A DNA stretch of 64,000 nt from Intestinimonas butyriciproducens (GTDB taxonomy: Bacteria; Bacillota; Clostridia; Oscillospirales; Butyricicoccaceae): positions 62,001-126,000 of the forward strand of contig NZ_JACJKW010000003.1 of assembly GCF_016901775.1 (NCBI RefSeq), given 5' to 3'. The first letter of the stretch is position 1; each line of letters starts with the position of its first letter. Made by a program: the position numbers and the translations under genes. Of the stretch, positions 16,575 to 25,815 are shown one piece after another. The notes beneath the pieces are model-generated. The model saw nothing but the letters and a program-made list of their open reading frames with translations, had not been told where the DNA came from and made no database searches.

Positions 16575-16865
16575 TCAGCCCTCCAGAGGGGAAAGGAGCA
16601 CATAGCCCTCCCGCTCGCCCAGGCGGAAGGAAAGCCGTCTTTCGCCCCGGGGGCCCCGGCCGCCGCAGGGAGCCAGCTGGAATCCACGCAGCCCCAGCAT
16701 CCCTTCCAGGCTCTGGCGGCATTGGTCGATAAAAGGCTCCAGACCAAACAGGGCGATCTGTTCCCGGCTTTCCCGGGAAAGCACCAAAGGCACCTCCAAC
16801 CGTTCCCCTTTGTTCCAGTTTTTCAGACTGTCTGCAAACTTCACATTGACTGTTTCAGCGTTCAT
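16575..16865 (-). CDS. Small protein of unknown function downstream of a T-box
   Basis: A 96-residue product that I do not recognise. It is soluble, with no signal peptide, Cys pair or known nucleotide-binding motif visible, and contains a Gly/Arg-rich stretch (APCGGRGPRGERR). The ATG at 16865 has GTGAGGA nine bases upstream. It is the only gene between a sigma-A promoter plus T-box leader and the next feature, which supports it being real and controlled by tRNA charging. Its residue content (2 Ile) gives no hint why an amino-acid sensor should control it. The stop lies 23 bp from repeat element R3. Confidence 0.65.
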   Translation of the reverse strand: MNAETVNVKFADSLKNWNKGERLEVPLVLSRESREQIALFGLEPFIDQCRQSLEGMLGLRGFQLAPCGGRGPRGERRLSFRLGEREGYVLLSPLEG

Positions 16866-16904
16866 GTTCTTTTCCTCACTTTCCGGTCATGTGCAAAGGG
16901 GAAA

Positions 16905-17165
16905 CAAAAAAGCCTTCGACCCGTATGAAACGGGACGAAGGCTTTGCTTTCGTTCTACCACCCATTACAACATACCAACATATGCGCCCCGGATAACGGC
17001 GGGAAACCGGCATCACTTACTAAGGGAGAAACCCTGTTCAGCCTGCGACTCCAGAGGGATCTTCCGCTATGGATTACTTGCACCGGGCTCCCACTGTCCC
17101 CGGTTCGCTGGGCCGTTCCTGCCAAAGCGTACTGTCTCTGTCAAAGTCTTTTCTTGTTTGATTGT
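16905..17165 (-). ncRNA. T-box riboswitch leader (tRNA-sensing), candidate Ile specifier
   Basis: The transcript starts near 17165. Stem I has the loop-E pair AGTA (17133-17130) and GAA (17064-17062) flanking an upper helix CGCTTTGG/CCATAGCG. The specifier strand after GAA reads GATCCC; ATC (17060-17058, Ile) is the most likely codon. An AG-rich upper loop with ACCGGGGA is present. The antiterminator contains GGG, a 7-nt bulge TGGTAGA (16960-16954) and GAACGAAAGC-type pairing; TGGT calls for discriminator A, which fits tRNA-Ile. The bulge ends AGA instead of the usual ACC. A terminator (16944-16905: AGCCTTCG... CGAAGGCT, then U's) overlaps the antiterminator. Confidence 0.85.
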
Positions 17166-17171
17166 GGGTTT

Positions 17172-17200
17172 ACTGTACCACGCTATTCTCTCTTTGTCAA
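17172..17200 (-). promoter_or_regulatory. Sigma-A promoter of the T-box transcript
   Basis: TTGACA (17200-17195), 17-nt spacer, TACAGT (17177-17172). Confidence 0.85.
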
Positions 17201-17215
17201 GGAGAAAAAGGGGTC

Positions 17216-17452
17216 TCAACGATCTTTTTTGCCAAACAGCCGGCTCATGGCGCTGTCGATGCGCCCTTTTCGGGCCAGGGTGTCCTGCGTGTCCCGGTGA
17301 AAATGGGTCCCGTCCCACCGGAGGGTGTCCCCCGGCTGAGCATCAGGCGGCAGGGCGGAAGCGGGTACATCCCAGGTGCGGCCCTGCCCTTCCAGCACGG
17401 CCACATCCCCTTCCAGCCGGTCCAGCACATAGCTAGCGGGCGGCAGACACAT
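17216..17452 (-). CDS. DUF3006 domain protein
   Basis: The 78-residue product has the DUF3006 pattern: VLDRLEGDVAVLEGQG near the start and GDTLRWDGTHFHRD in the middle. DUF3006 genes are commonly found next to ComEC/Rec2-like metallo-beta-lactamase genes, exactly as here; a role is unknown. The ATG at 17452 has AAGGAGGG eight bases upstream and overlaps the end of the metallohydrolase gene by 20 bp, so it is the last gene of the long rimP operon. GTG at 17428 is a weaker alternative start. Confidence 0.82.
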   Translation of the reverse strand: MCLPPASYVLDRLEGDVAVLEGQGRTWDVPASALPPDAQPGDTLRWDGTHFHRDTQDTLARKGRIDSAMSRLFGKKDR

Positions 17453-18305
17453 GAAGCTGGCCCTCCTTCACCGTAAAGACAATGGAGCCCTTTTCATCGG
17501 TGCGCAGCACCTGGCAGCTTTCATCCAGCCGCTCCAGCATGGCAGGAGAAGGATGGCCGTAGCTGTTGCCGGCCCCCACGCTGATGACCACATATTCCGG
17601 CTGGGCCTTTTGCAAAAAGGCTTCTGTGCTGGAAGTATCGCTGCCATGGTGTCCGGCTTTGAGCACTGTCACCGGCTGCACCTGAGAAAGGAATCCTTCT
17701 TCGGCCGTTTCGCCTGCATCGCCGGTGAGCAGGAAGGAATATTCTCCATAGGTCACCTGGAGCACCAGGGAAATTTCATTGGGATCAGAGGTGTCAAAGC
17801 CCTCGGAGGGCCACAGAAGCTTCAGCTGGGCATCTCCCAGCGCAAAAGTGTCCCCGGCCACACCGTAGGCCGTCTGGCACCCGGCCTGTTCCACACTGGC
17901 CAGCATGTTTTCAAAGGTCTGGGTGTAGCTGACCATCTCCGGCATGATGAAATTGTCGCAGCCGAAGGTGTCCACTACCGCCGCCATGCTGCCGATGTGG
18001 TCGGCATGGGGATGGGTGGCAAAAATATACTTGGGTTTGCCGATGTTCTGGCTTTGGAGATAGGAAAGAAGATCTTCTTCACATTGGGGCGTACCTGCAT
18101 CCACAATGGCGGTCTCCCCATCGCAGGAGAGCAGGATGGCGTCTCCCTGGCCCACATCGATGAAATGCACCGCCAGCTCTCCATCGGGGGTCTGGGGTGT
18201 GGAGGAAGGCAAAAACTGCATCCCTCCGTAAAAAACCGCTGCGGCCACAAGGCAGGCCAGGCTCAACAGAGTGGCGGGGCGTTTGTTTCTTCGTCTTTTT
18301 CTCAT
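17433..18305 (-). CDS. ComEC/Rec2-like metallo-beta-lactamase fold hydrolase (membrane-anchored)
   Basis: This 290-residue protein has an N-terminal hydrophobic anchor (residues about 13-31) and a metallo-beta-lactamase domain with VHFIDVGQGDAILL, the metal motif ATHPHADHIGSM (HxHxDH), a later Asp in LTGDAGETA and AGHHGSDTSS. This is the soluble extracytoplasmic domain type found in ComEC; the membrane channel region is missing, so it is a stand-alone nuclease- or phosphodiesterase-like enzyme facing the outside. Its start overlaps the stop of the M20 peptidase gene (ATGA), and no clear ribosome binding site is seen, which suggests translational coupling. Confidence 0.86.
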   Translation of the reverse strand: MRKRRRNKRPATLLSLACLVAAAVFYGGMQFLPSSTPQTPDGELAVHFIDVGQGDAILLSCDGETAIVDAGTPQCEEDLLSYLQSQNIGKPKYIFATHPHADHIGSMAAVVDTFGCDNFIMPEMVSYTQTFENMLASVEQAGCQTAYGVAGDTFALGDAQLKLLWPSEGFDTSDPNEISLVLQVTYGEYSFLLTGDAGETAEEGFLSQVQPVTVLKAGHHGSDTSSTEAFLQKAQPEYVVISVGAGNSYGHPSPAMLERLDESCQVLRTDEKGSIVFTVKEGQLHVSAAR

Positions 18306-19807
18306 AATTTTTTCAAAAGGTTCTCATAGAAGATCACTCCGGCGGTATAGCTGCGGCAGGGCAGATGCTCATCGGGGCCGTGGACGGCTCCCAGCGTGGC
18401 ATCGCTCACCGCCAGAGGGATAAAGCGGATAATGTGATGGGAAAGTTCCTGATAATGCTTGGTGTCGGTGCCCGCAGGCATGATGGTGGGGATGCAGGGC
18501 AGACGGCCGAAGGTCTCTTCCACTGCGCCTTTCACCAGCTGATAGCCCATGCCGGCGGTATCGGTGATGGCAGAGGGGTCCTGACAGGAAACCATTTCCA
18601 CGGTCACTGGCAGATCATCCAGCAAAGAACGCAGATATTCCAGCAGTTTTTCCCCGGTGTCCCCCTGGAGAATACGGGCATTGACCAGGGCAGAAGCCGT
18701 TTCCGGCAGCACATTGGGGGCGCTGCCCCCTTCCAGACAGGTGGCAGCAAAGGTGGAATGGAACAAAGCGGAAAGCTGCAGATTGTGCCGGGTGCCCCGG
18801 AAGAGCAGCGGACGGGTAAAGGGGAGATTGGCCACCATGGCCCGCTGCAAACTCCCCATAGCCGGGGCAGAAAGCAGCAGACATTGCTGCATCACCGGCA
18901 GCAGCCGCTTGTGGAGGGGCGCTGATTCGATGCGGCAGATGGCTTCGGACAAATACCCCACCGCCGTGTGCTGGGGCGGCATGGCCGCGTGTCCGGCCTT
19001 TTGCCGGGCGGTGAGCCGAAAGGTGGCCTGGCCTTTTTCCGCCACGCCCAGCAGGGCGGCAGGGAAGTTTTCTTTCCCCAGGTGAGCGGTGCTGATGGGG
19101 GTGCCCTCGTCCAGGATCAGGTCAAAGTGCAGCCCCCGCATCTTCAGCTGCTTGGCGATGTGAGCGGCTCCTTCTGCGCCGCCGGTCTCCTCGTCGCAGC
19201 CAAAGGCCAGATACACATCCCGGCCCGGGGTAAATCCATCCCGCAAAAGTTCTTCCACGGCCTGGAGAATGCCGCAAAGGGTGCCTTTGCAATCCAGAGC
19301 GCCCCGGCCATAGACGGTCTCTTCCTTGATTTCCCCTTCAAAAGGAGGATGGGTCCAGTTCTGACCCTCTGCGGGCACCACATCCATGTGGGCGCACAGC
19401 AGCACCGGCCCCTTTTCCCCTTTCTCCGGACAGCGCCACTGGAGCAGAAGCCCATCCCCTGGGCAGGGAAGCACCCGCAGCCGGGAAAAAACCAGAGGGA
19501 AGCTTTCCTTCAGCCAGCTGCGGAACCGGGACATGGCTTCTTTGTCCCCGGTGACGGTGGGAAAGCTCACCGCCTGGGAAAGCCTGCGGCACCATTCCTC
19601 ACTTTGGGTTTTGGAAGGCTCCGGCAGGTTGAGGTGGGCTTCGGTGTGGCGCACCCGCCGTCCCAGGCGGATGCTGCGCCACAGGAAGAGCCCCACAGCG
19701 GCCAGCACCAACAAAAGGAGAAGGCCGTTGACCCACAGACCATAGCGGTCGGTAAAGTTGCCGGCAAAAATCTGAAAGGAAGCCCACAGGTCATTAAGGA
19801 AGGTCAT
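18302..19807 (-). CDS. M20 family carboxypeptidase (CPS1/PM20D1-like), membrane-anchored
   Basis: The product of about 501 residues has one N-terminal transmembrane segment (GLWVNGLLLLLVLAAVGLFL) followed by an M20 peptidase domain. LCAHMDVVPA gives a metal His and Asp, RGALDCKGTLCGILQ the bridging Asp, and GCDEETGG the catalytic Glu. A dimerisation domain is inserted, and the final metal His is near the C-terminus. The CPS1 branch cleaves C-terminal amino acids or N-acyl amino acids. The ATG at 19807 has GGAG eight bases upstream; a GTG at 19816 lacks a good site. It overlaps ribF by 14 bp. Confidence 0.87.
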   Translation of the reverse strand: MTFLNDLWASFQIFAGNFTDRYGLWVNGLLLLLVLAAVGLFLWRSIRLGRRVRHTEAHLNLPEPSKTQSEEWCRRLSQAVSFPTVTGDKEAMSRFRSWLKESFPLVFSRLRVLPCPGDGLLLQWRCPEKGEKGPVLLCAHMDVVPAEGQNWTHPPFEGEIKEETVYGRGALDCKGTLCGILQAVEELLRDGFTPGRDVYLAFGCDEETGGAEGAAHIAKQLKMRGLHFDLILDEGTPISTAHLGKENFPAALLGVAEKGQATFRLTARQKAGHAAMPPQHTAVGYLSEAICRIESAPLHKRLLPVMQQCLLLSAPAMGSLQRAMVANLPFTRPLLFRGTRHNLQLSALFHSTFAATCLEGGSAPNVLPETASALVNARILQGDTGEKLLEYLRSLLDDLPVTVEMVSCQDPSAITDTAGMGYQLVKGAVEETFGRLPCIPTIMPAGTDTKHYQELSHHIIRFIPLAVSDATLGAVHGPDEHLPCRSYTAGVIFYENLLKKL

Positions 19808-20720
19808 AGATATCACTCCGGTCTAAGGATTGGAGCAGCTGCTGGGTGCGTTTGGTGTCCTTTGCGATCTGCTCCACCAAAAGGGTGGCGTTTTCGAATT
19901 TCTGCTCTTCCCGCAGATAGGCCCAGAACCATACCCGCACCCGGCGGCCGTACAGGTTCCCCTGAAAGCCGGTGAGGTGGGTTTCCATGGTGGCCTCTCC
20001 CTGGGTGCGGAAGGTGGGACGCATCCCCACATTGGTGAGGGAGGGCCAGGTCTCTCCGTCTTCCATCTGGGTCAGGGTGGCGTAGACTCCCACCCGGGGC
20101 CATAAAGCCCCTTCCGGCGGGGTCAGGTTGATGGTGGGAATCCCCAGGCGGTGGCCCCGCCCGTCGCCGTGGACGATCTCCCCGGCCAGGGAAAAGGGCC
20201 GGCCCAGGCAGCGGAAGGCCTCCTGGGCATCCCCTTCCCGCAGAAGGGTGCGGATCAAAGTGGAGCTGACCGTTTTGCCCTTTTCCAGCACCGGCGATGC
20301 CACCCGGCAAAAAAGCCCTAGTTTCTGGCACAGCTCCAGAAGCAAAGAGGCGTTTCCCGCCGCCTTGGCGCCGAAATGGAAATTATCCCCACAGCACAGG
20401 CCGCCGCAGCGGTAATCCTCTATCAGCATCCGGAGAAATTCCTCCGGGGTTTGGGCGGAAAAATGGGCATCAAAGGGGATCATGACGATCTCCTCCATGC
20501 CATAATGGGCAAACAGGGCCCGCCGTTCCTCCGGCGTTGTGAGAAGAGGCGGTGCGCTGCCTCCTACCACGCTCTGGGGGTGGTTTTCATAGGTAAATAC
20601 CCCCGGGCGCATCCCCGTTTCCCGGGCCAGCTGCCGGGCGGTTTCCAAAATGGCCTGGTGGCCTTTATGTACCCCGTCAAAAAAGCCCAGGGCATAGATC
20701 ACTTTCTCTTGGCGGGACAT
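19794..20720 (-). CDS. ribF: Bifunctional riboflavin kinase / FAD synthetase RibF
   Basis: This 308-residue enzyme makes FMN from riboflavin and then FAD. The N-terminal adenylyltransferase domain has ALGFFDGVHKGHQAIL (nucleotidyl-transferase HxGH) and FFCQ-type RVASPVLEKGKTVSSTLIR, close to the ISSTxIR motif. The C-terminal kinase domain has GDGRGHRLGIPTINL and GVYATL. The length is normal. It lies in the conserved translation operon, 10 bp downstream of truB, where ribF is found in most Firmicutes. Confidence 0.95.
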   Translation of the reverse strand: MSRQEKVIYALGFFDGVHKGHQAILETARQLARETGMRPGVFTYENHPQSVVGGSAPPLLTTPEERRALFAHYGMEEIVMIPFDAHFSAQTPEEFLRMLIEDYRCGGLCCGDNFHFGAKAAGNASLLLELCQKLGLFCRVASPVLEKGKTVSSTLIRTLLREGDAQEAFRCLGRPFSLAGEIVHGDGRGHRLGIPTINLTPPEGALWPRVGVYATLTQMEDGETWPSLTNVGMRPTFRTQGEATMETHLTGFQGNLYGRRVRVWFWAYLREEQKFENATLLVEQIAKDTKRTQQLLQSLDRSDIYDLP

Positions 20721-20729
20721 ACCGTTCCC

Positions 20730-21638
20730 TCATTCCCCAAAGATTTTATGGCAGAAAATAGCAGGCGGCCCCATGTCCAGCAGACCGCCTTTGCCAGTCA
20801 TCAGAAATTTCCCTTCCGGCGTATACACCCGGCACAGGGAGTCCACCGGGGGGATCTCCCCGGTGAGCAGATGCTTCTGGGCGGCATGGGCGCCGTTGCG
20901 GGCCCGCTTGGCCCCTTCTTCTGTCAGTGTGACAGCCGGCAGGGAGGCAAAGAGCCTGTCCACCGGCAGGATGTGTTGCTGCAATGCTCCTTCTTTGGTG
21001 AGCTGCTCCACTTCTCCCAGGGTCAGAGCGTTTTCCAAAGAAAAATCCCCGGCCTGCACCCGGGTCAGGGCGCTCATGGCCCCGCCGCAGCCCAGGCGCT
21101 GGCCCAGGTCGTGGCACAGAGTGCGGATATAGGTGCCCTTGGAGCAGCGCACCCGCAGTTTCCCACGGGGCGCCTCAAAAGACAAAAGCTCCAGCAGAGG
21201 CAGGGCGATAAACCGGCTCTCCCGCTCTACTTCCTTTCCCTTGCGGGCCAGGTCGTAAAGCCGCACTCCGTCCTTTTGAATGGCGGAGTACATGGGAGGA
21301 ACCTGATCGTATCCTCCTTCAAAGGAAGAGAGGGCCTGCCGCAGCTGCGTCTCTGTCACATCCACCGGCGCTTCTGCCAAAACATTGCCGGTGGTGTCCT
21401 GGGTGTCAGTTTCAACTCCCAGTATAAAATCGGCGATATATTCCTTTTCGGCGCCGGAAGCGTATTCGCTGGCCCGGGTGGCCTTCCCCAGCAGCATCAC
21501 CAGCAACCCCTGGGCCATGGGGTCCAGGGTGCCGGCGTGGCCGATGCGGCGGAAGCGCAGGATGCCCCGCAGCTTGGCCACCGCATCATGGGAAGTAAAA
21601 CCCGGCTCCTTGTTCAAAAGCAGGATGCCATTATACAT
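20730..21638 (-). CDS. truB: tRNA pseudouridine(55) synthase TruB
   Basis: This 302-residue enzyme converts U55 in the T-loop of tRNAs to pseudouridine. Motif I LLNKEPGFTSHDAVAKLR and the catalytic segment GHAGTLDPMAQGLLVMLLGK with the Asp are clear, followed by KGTYIRTLCHDLGQRLGCGG. The C-terminal tail is a PUA-like region. Its ATG at 21638 overlaps the nrnA stop by 8 bp. Confidence 0.95.
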   Translation of the reverse strand: MYNGILLLNKEPGFTSHDAVAKLRGILRFRRIGHAGTLDPMAQGLLVMLLGKATRASEYASGAEKEYIADFILGVETDTQDTTGNVLAEAPVDVTETQLRQALSSFEGGYDQVPPMYSAIQKDGVRLYDLARKGKEVERESRFIALPLLELLSFEAPRGKLRVRCSKGTYIRTLCHDLGQRLGCGGAMSALTRVQAGDFSLENALTLGEVEQLTKEGALQQHILPVDRLFASLPAVTLTEEGAKRARNGAHAAQKHLLTGEIPPVDSLCRVYTPEGKFLMTGKGGLLDMGPPAIFCHKIFGE

Positions 21639-22590
21639 AACCCAGTTCCTCCTGGGCGGCTTTCACCAGCCGGGAAAGGCAGTCCTCCCCCTCCCCTTCC
21701 AGGGTGCAGCCAGCCGCACGGGCATGACCGCCGCCGCCGAAACGGGCGCACAGGCGGGAGGCATCCACCGGCGCATCGGTGCGCACCGAGCCTTTGAAGC
21801 GGCCCGGGCCCACCTGGCTGAGCAAAATGGAGCAGCACACCCCTTCGATCTGCCGGGGCAGAGCCGACAGGTTGTCCAGCTCGTCCTTGGTGGCTTCCAG
21901 CCGGTCCAGGGCTTCCTTGGTCAGGCATACCGCGGCGATCTTTCCCTGGGCCGACAGCCGGATGTTCTGGAATACATGGTTTTCCACCTGGATGCGCTTC
22001 CAGCTTTTTGTCTCAAAAAACTGCCGGTTCAGGCGGGAGAAATCCGCCCCGTTTTCCATGCACAAAGCGGCGATCCGGTGGGTCTGGGGGGTGGTGTTGG
22101 AATAGCAGAAGCAGCCGGTATCGGTGGAAATGGCGGTGTAAATTGCATCGCAGAACAAGGGGGCAGGAGAATATTCCAGCGTTTCCCCCAGCAGCCAGAT
22201 CAGCTCTCCGGTGGCCGCACAGCCAGCTTCCAGCAGGGTATTTTTGGCGTAGCCTGTGTTGGAGGGGTGGTGGTCGATGCACAGATCCACCCGCTCTGCA
22301 AAGGGAGCGGCATTTTTGCACAAAAGCTCCCGGGTGGCCACATCTACGGCTACCACGGCCCCGGGCACAAAGCTGTCGGGCGCCAGCAGATCCTGGCAAA
22401 AAAAGCCTAATCGGGGTGTCAGGTCCTCATTGGGCAGGAGGAAAGCCTGCTTTCCCAGTCCCCGCAGCAGACGGCACAGGGCGCTGGCCGAACCCACGGT
22501 ATCCCCATCGGGACGACCATGGGTGAGGATGAGAAAATCATCCCCCTGCCGGAGAAACCCGGCGGCTTCATTCAGCGTCAGCGTCGTCAT
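21631..22590 (-). CDS. nrnA: DHH/DHHA1 phosphoesterase NrnA (oligoribonuclease / pAp phosphatase)
   Basis: The 319-residue protein carries HGRPDGDTVGSASAL (motif I), VDVATRELLC, LCIDHHPSN (the DHH box) and the DHHA1 glycine-rich end RFGGGGHARAAGCTLEGEG. NrnA-type enzymes degrade nanoRNA and dephosphorylate pAp, and often sit between rbfA and truB, as here. The ATG at 22590 has AGGAGG upstream and lies 23 bp inside the end of rbfA. Confidence 0.93.
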   Translation of the reverse strand: MTTLTLNEAAGFLRQGDDFLILTHGRPDGDTVGSASALCRLLRGLGKQAFLLPNEDLTPRLGFFCQDLLAPDSFVPGAVVAVDVATRELLCKNAAPFAERVDLCIDHHPSNTGYAKNTLLEAGCAATGELIWLLGETLEYSPAPLFCDAIYTAISTDTGCFCYSNTTPQTHRIAALCMENGADFSRLNRQFFETKSWKRIQVENHVFQNIRLSAQGKIAAVCLTKEALDRLEATKDELDNLSALPRQIEGVCCSILLSQVGPGRFKGSVRTDAPVDASRLCARFGGGGHARAAGCTLEGEGEDCLSRLVKAAQEELGYV

Positions 22591-22945
22591 GGCGTTCCTC
22601 CTGAAGCTCGGGCAGCTGATGGAGCAGCTGGTTGATGTGGGCGCCCTCCTGGATGGAGTCGTCCAGAACAAACACCAGCTCCGGCGTATAGCGCAGGCTC
22701 AGGCTGTGGGCCAGCTCCCGACGCAGATAGCCCGAACAGGATTTCAGGCCCTTTTTCAGTTCTTTTTCATCAAATTGGCCCAAGGTGCTGAGATAGACCT
22801 TGCACCAGCGCAGGTCATTGGTCACTTCGCACCGGATAATGCTGAGCAGTCCGCCGCCCAGACGGGGATCTTTGACGGTGGGCAGCAGCCGGGCCAGTTC
22901 CCGCATCACTTCTTCGTTGATACGGCCGATTCGGTTGGAAGGCAT
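22568..22945 (-). CDS. rbfA: 30S ribosome-binding factor RbfA
   Basis: This 125-residue protein has the KH-like RbfA fold signature: RIGRINEEVMRELARLL at the N-terminus, CEVTNDLRWCKVYLSTLG in the middle and LSLRYTPELVFVLDDSIQEG at the end. It aids maturation of the 16S rRNA 5' end. The acidic tail (EERHDDADAE) overlaps the start of nrnA. The gene follows infB after 110 bp that include a GC-rich hairpin (23006-23037). Confidence 0.94.
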   Translation of the reverse strand: MPSNRIGRINEEVMRELARLLPTVKDPRLGGGLLSIIRCEVTNDLRWCKVYLSTLGQFDEKELKKGLKSCSGYLRRELAHSLSLRYTPELVFVLDDSIQEGAHINQLLHQLPELQEERHDDADAE

Positions 22946-23005
22946 AAAAAAGCCCCCTTTCCTGTAAAGATAAAGATTTCCGGGGAAAAGTCCCCTCTTT
23001 CCAGT

Positions 23006-23037
23006 ATCCCCGCGGGATAGAATTATCCCGCGGGGAT
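23006..23037 (-). other. GC-rich hairpin in the infB-rbfA spacer
   Basis: ATCCCCGCGGGATA and TATCCCGCGGGGAT form a 14-bp inverted repeat with no U-tract directly after it. It could be an RNA processing or stability hairpin rather than a terminator, as the operon continues. Confidence 0.6.
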
Positions 23038-23055
23038 GGGTGTAAAACGGTTTTT

Positions 23056-25389
23056 TTACCGCTTGATCTCTTCCATCACGAAGGCTTCGATCACATCGCC
23101 TTCCTTGATGTCGTTGTATTTTTCAAAGCTCATGCCGCATTCATAGCCGGAGGCCACTTCTCTGGCATCGTCCTTAAAGCGGCGGAGAGTGGACAGCACG
23201 CCCTCGTGGATGACGATGTTGTCACGCACAATGCGAACCTGGGCGGCCCGCTGCACTTTGCCGTCGGTGACATAGCAGCCGGCGATGGTGCCCACACCGG
23301 AAACCTTGAAGGTTTGGCGCACTTCGGCGTGGCCGATGACCACTTCCTGGAATTTGGGAGCCAGCATGCCCTTCATGGCCGATTCGATCTCTTCCAGGCA
23401 GTCGTAGATGATCCGGTAGGTGCGGATCTCCACATCCTGGCGGGAAGCGCTGTCGGCGGCAGCCGGTTCAGGACGCACATTGAAGCCCACGATGATGGCG
23501 CCGGAGGCGGCGGCCAGCATTACATCGGATTCGTTGATGCCGCCTACGCCGGAATGGATGACCTGCACCCGCACTTCCTCGTTGGACAGCTTGCGCAGGG
23601 ATGCAGTGACCGCTTCGGCGCTGCCCTGCACATCGGCCTTGACGATGATGTTGAAGTCCTTGACTTCCCCTTCCTTGATGTGGCTGAACAGGTTTTCCAG
23701 GGTGACCTTTTCCTGCATCTTGGCCTTTTCGTCTTTTTCCTCGTTCTTCCGCTGTTCGGCCAGCTCGCGGGCCATGCGCTCGTCCTCTACGGCGTAGAAC
23801 AGATCGCCGGCATCCGGCACTTCGGAAAGGCCGATGATCTCCACCGGCATGGAAGGGGCGGCGCTGTCCAGCTTGCGGCCCCGGTCGTCGGTCATGGCAC
23901 GCACACGGCCCACGGTCTTGCCGGCGATGACGATATCGCCGGTGTGCAGGGTACCGTTCTGGATGAGGATGGTGGCCACAGGGCCGCGGCCCCGGTCCAG
24001 CTTGGCTTCGATGACGGTGCCCTTGGCCCGGCGGTCCGGGTTGGCCTTCAGCTCCTGGATGTCAGCGGTGAGCAGCACCATTTCCAAAAGGTTTTCGATG
24101 CCGATCTTCTGCTTGGCCGAGATGTTGCACACAATGGTATCGCCGCCCCACTCTTCGGGAACCAGTTCATACTCGGTGAGTTGCTGGAGCACCCGGTCGG
24201 GGTTGGCGCCTTCTTTATCGATCTTGTTCACCGCCACGATGATGGGCACACCGGCGGCTTTGGCGTGGTTGATGGCTTCCACTGTTTGGGGCATGACGCC
24301 GTCGTCGGCGGCCACCACCAGAATGGCCACATCGGTGACCTGAGCGCCGCGGGCCCGCATGGAGGTAAAGGCGGCGTGGCCGGGGGTGTCCAGGAAGGTG
24401 ATCAGACGGTCATCCAGCTGCACCTGGTAAGCGCCGATGTGCTGGGTGATGCCGCCGGCCTCCCCTTCGGTGACATGGGCATGACGGATGGCGTCCAGCA
24501 GGGAGGTTTTGCCGTGGTCAACATGGCCCATAACCACAACCACAGGAGGTCTGGGCTGCAGGTTCTTTTCGTCGTCGGTGCTGTCGTCGATGAGTTTTTC
24601 CTCGATGGTAACGATGACTTCGTGCTCCACCTTGGCGCCGAATTCCTCAGCCACAAGGCTGGCGGTGTCAAAGTCCACGCTTTGGGACACATTGGCCATG
24701 ACGCCCAGCTTCATCAGCTGCTTGATCACATCGGCGGCGGTCTTTTTCAGCCGCACAGCCAGCTCGCCCACATTGATCTCATCGGGAATGAGCACCTTCA
24801 GCTGCACTTTTTTGGCCTTTTCCTGCATCTGCAGGCGGCGCAGGCGCTCCTGCTCCTCCTGACGCTTTTTGTTGCTCACAAAGCCCCGGCGGTCGGCCTG
24901 GCGCTTGATCTTCTGCTTGCCCTGGGGGGTGTTGTTGATCTTCTGGGCCCGCTCGGGAACCAGCTGATCCATCCGCTCATCGTATTTGGAAAGATCCACC
25001 GAGTTGCCCCGGGTGTCCACACGGGTGGTGCGGGGGCCTTTGGTGGAGGAAGTGGGCTGCTGTTCGATGACAACTTTCCCCTGCTGCTTCTGCGGCTCGG
25101 CGGCCTTCTGGGCCTTGGGCTGCTCCTTCTGCTGCTTTTCCAGGATGCGCTTTTCCGATTCCTGGCGCCGCTTCAGGGCGGCTTCGGCGGCGGGAGCAAA
25201 GACCTGATCCAGACTCTCCACCTGGTTTTTCTGGGTCAGGTATTCAAAGATCACATCCAGCTCCGGCTCCTTCAGGGCCTGGGCATTGCTTTTGGGCGCC
25301 TGAAGATAATCGCCCAGAATCTCGGCGATCTCCTTGTTGGGGCGGCCAAAATCCTTGGCCACATCACTTACCCGGTATTTTATCATCAT
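23056..25389 (-). CDS. infB: Translation initiation factor IF-2
   Basis: This 777-residue GTPase delivers initiator tRNA to the ribosome. The N-terminus ([20 protein letters not shown]) is an IF2_N domain, followed by a charged linker (about 75-200), a second IF2_N ([20 protein letters not shown]), and the G domain with [23 protein letters not shown] and VNKID. Domains II-IV and the C2 domain complete the protein. Length is within the bacterial range. Tandem ATGs lie at 25389 and 25386 after GGGGGAA. The position after ylxQ (3 bp gap) is standard. Confidence 0.97.
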   Translation of the reverse strand: MMIKYRVSDVAKDFGRPNKEIAEILGDYLQAPKSNAQALKEPELDVIFEYLTQKNQVESLDQVFAPAAEAALKRRQESEKRILEKQQKEQPKAQKAAEPQKQQGKVVIEQQPTSSTKGPRTTRVDTRGNSVDLSKYDERMDQLVPERAQKINNTPQGKQKIKRQADRRGFVSNKKRQEEQERLRRLQMQEKAKKVQLKVLIPDEINVGELAVRLKKTAADVIKQLMKLGVMANVSQSVDFDTASLVAEEFGAKVEHEVIVTIEEKLIDDSTDDEKNLQPRPPVVVVMGHVDHGKTSLLDAIRHAHVTEGEAGGITQHIGAYQVQLDDRLITFLDTPGHAAFTSMRARGAQVTDVAILVVAADDGVMPQTVEAINHAKAAGVPIIVAVNKIDKEGANPDRVLQQLTEYELVPEEWGGDTIVCNISAKQKIGIENLLEMVLLTADIQELKANPDRRAKGTVIEAKLDRGRGPVATILIQNGTLHTGDIVIAGKTVGRVRAMTDDRGRKLDSAAPSMPVEIIGLSEVPDAGDLFYAVEDERMARELAEQRKNEEKDEKAKMQEKVTLENLFSHIKEGEVKDFNIIVKADVQGSAEAVTASLRKLSNEEVRVQVIHSGVGGINESDVMLAAASGAIIVGFNVRPEPAAADSASRQDVEIRTYRIIYDCLEEIESAMKGMLAPKFQEVVIGHAEVRQTFKVSGVGTIAGCYVTDGKVQRAAQVRIVRDNIVIHEGVLSTLRRFKDDAREVASGYECGMSFEKYNDIKEGDVIEAFVMEEIKR

Positions 25390-25392
25390 AGG

Positions 25393-25815
25393 TTATATTC
25401 CCCCTTTGCGTCTGTGAGAACCGGCGCCTTTGCCCTGGGCCCGGTCGATCTTCTTCTGTTTCCGTTTTTTCTCCCGGGCCAGGCGCTCTGAGAGGGCCTG
25501 GGCGGTCTCTTCCATCTGGCATTTGCGGCACAGGGACAGGGCGAAACCGGTGTCGGTGACGGCAAAGGCCGCGCATTCCCGCATCCCCAGCGCCCCGCCC
25601 AGTTCCTCTTTGGAACAGGGGAGGGTGATGTGGGGCACCTGGTATTGCTTCGCCACGGCCCGGGCCTGGCCCATGGTGTTGTCTCCGGCGTTCTGGGCCA
25701 GCACCATCAGCCGTGCCTTGTGGGTGCGGGCGGCATCATAGGCGTTTTCGCCGCCGATGGCCAGGCTGCCCGCTTTTTTCATCAGGCCGATAAAGGCCAA
25801 AAGATTATTTTCCAT
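25393..25815 (-). CDS. ylxQ: L7Ae/L30e-like ribosome-associated protein YlxQ
   Basis: The 140-residue product has the L7Ae fold: [60 protein letters not shown] and [12 protein letters not shown]. YlxQ-type proteins bind kink-turn RNA. A basic C-terminal extension (residues about 108-140, Lys/Arg-rich) is present. It overlaps ylxR by 11 bp and is followed by infB after 3 bp. Confidence 0.92.
   Translation of the reverse strand: MENNLLAFIGLMKKAGSLAIGGENAYDAARTHKARLMVLAQNAGDNTMGQARAVAKQYQVPHITLPCSKEELGGALGMRECAAFAVTDTGFALSLCRKCQMEETAQALSERLAREKKRKQKKIDRAQGKGAGSHRRKGGI

Noticed and set aside
12835-16722. A very long open frame on the minus strand (nearly 1300 codons)
   Set aside because: It is antisense to four well-supported plus-strand genes and repeat R3 and has His/Gly-rich, low-quality composition from GC-biased third positions.
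17058-17060. Asp (GAT) or Ser (TCC) specifier in the T-box
   Set aside because: The TGGT bulge calls for discriminator A, while tRNA-Asp and tRNA-Ser usually have G. The Ile reading is kept as tentative.
23206-25491. Long plus-strand open frame opposite infB
   Set aside because: It is the antisense shadow of infB, whose GTPase motifs are unambiguous.
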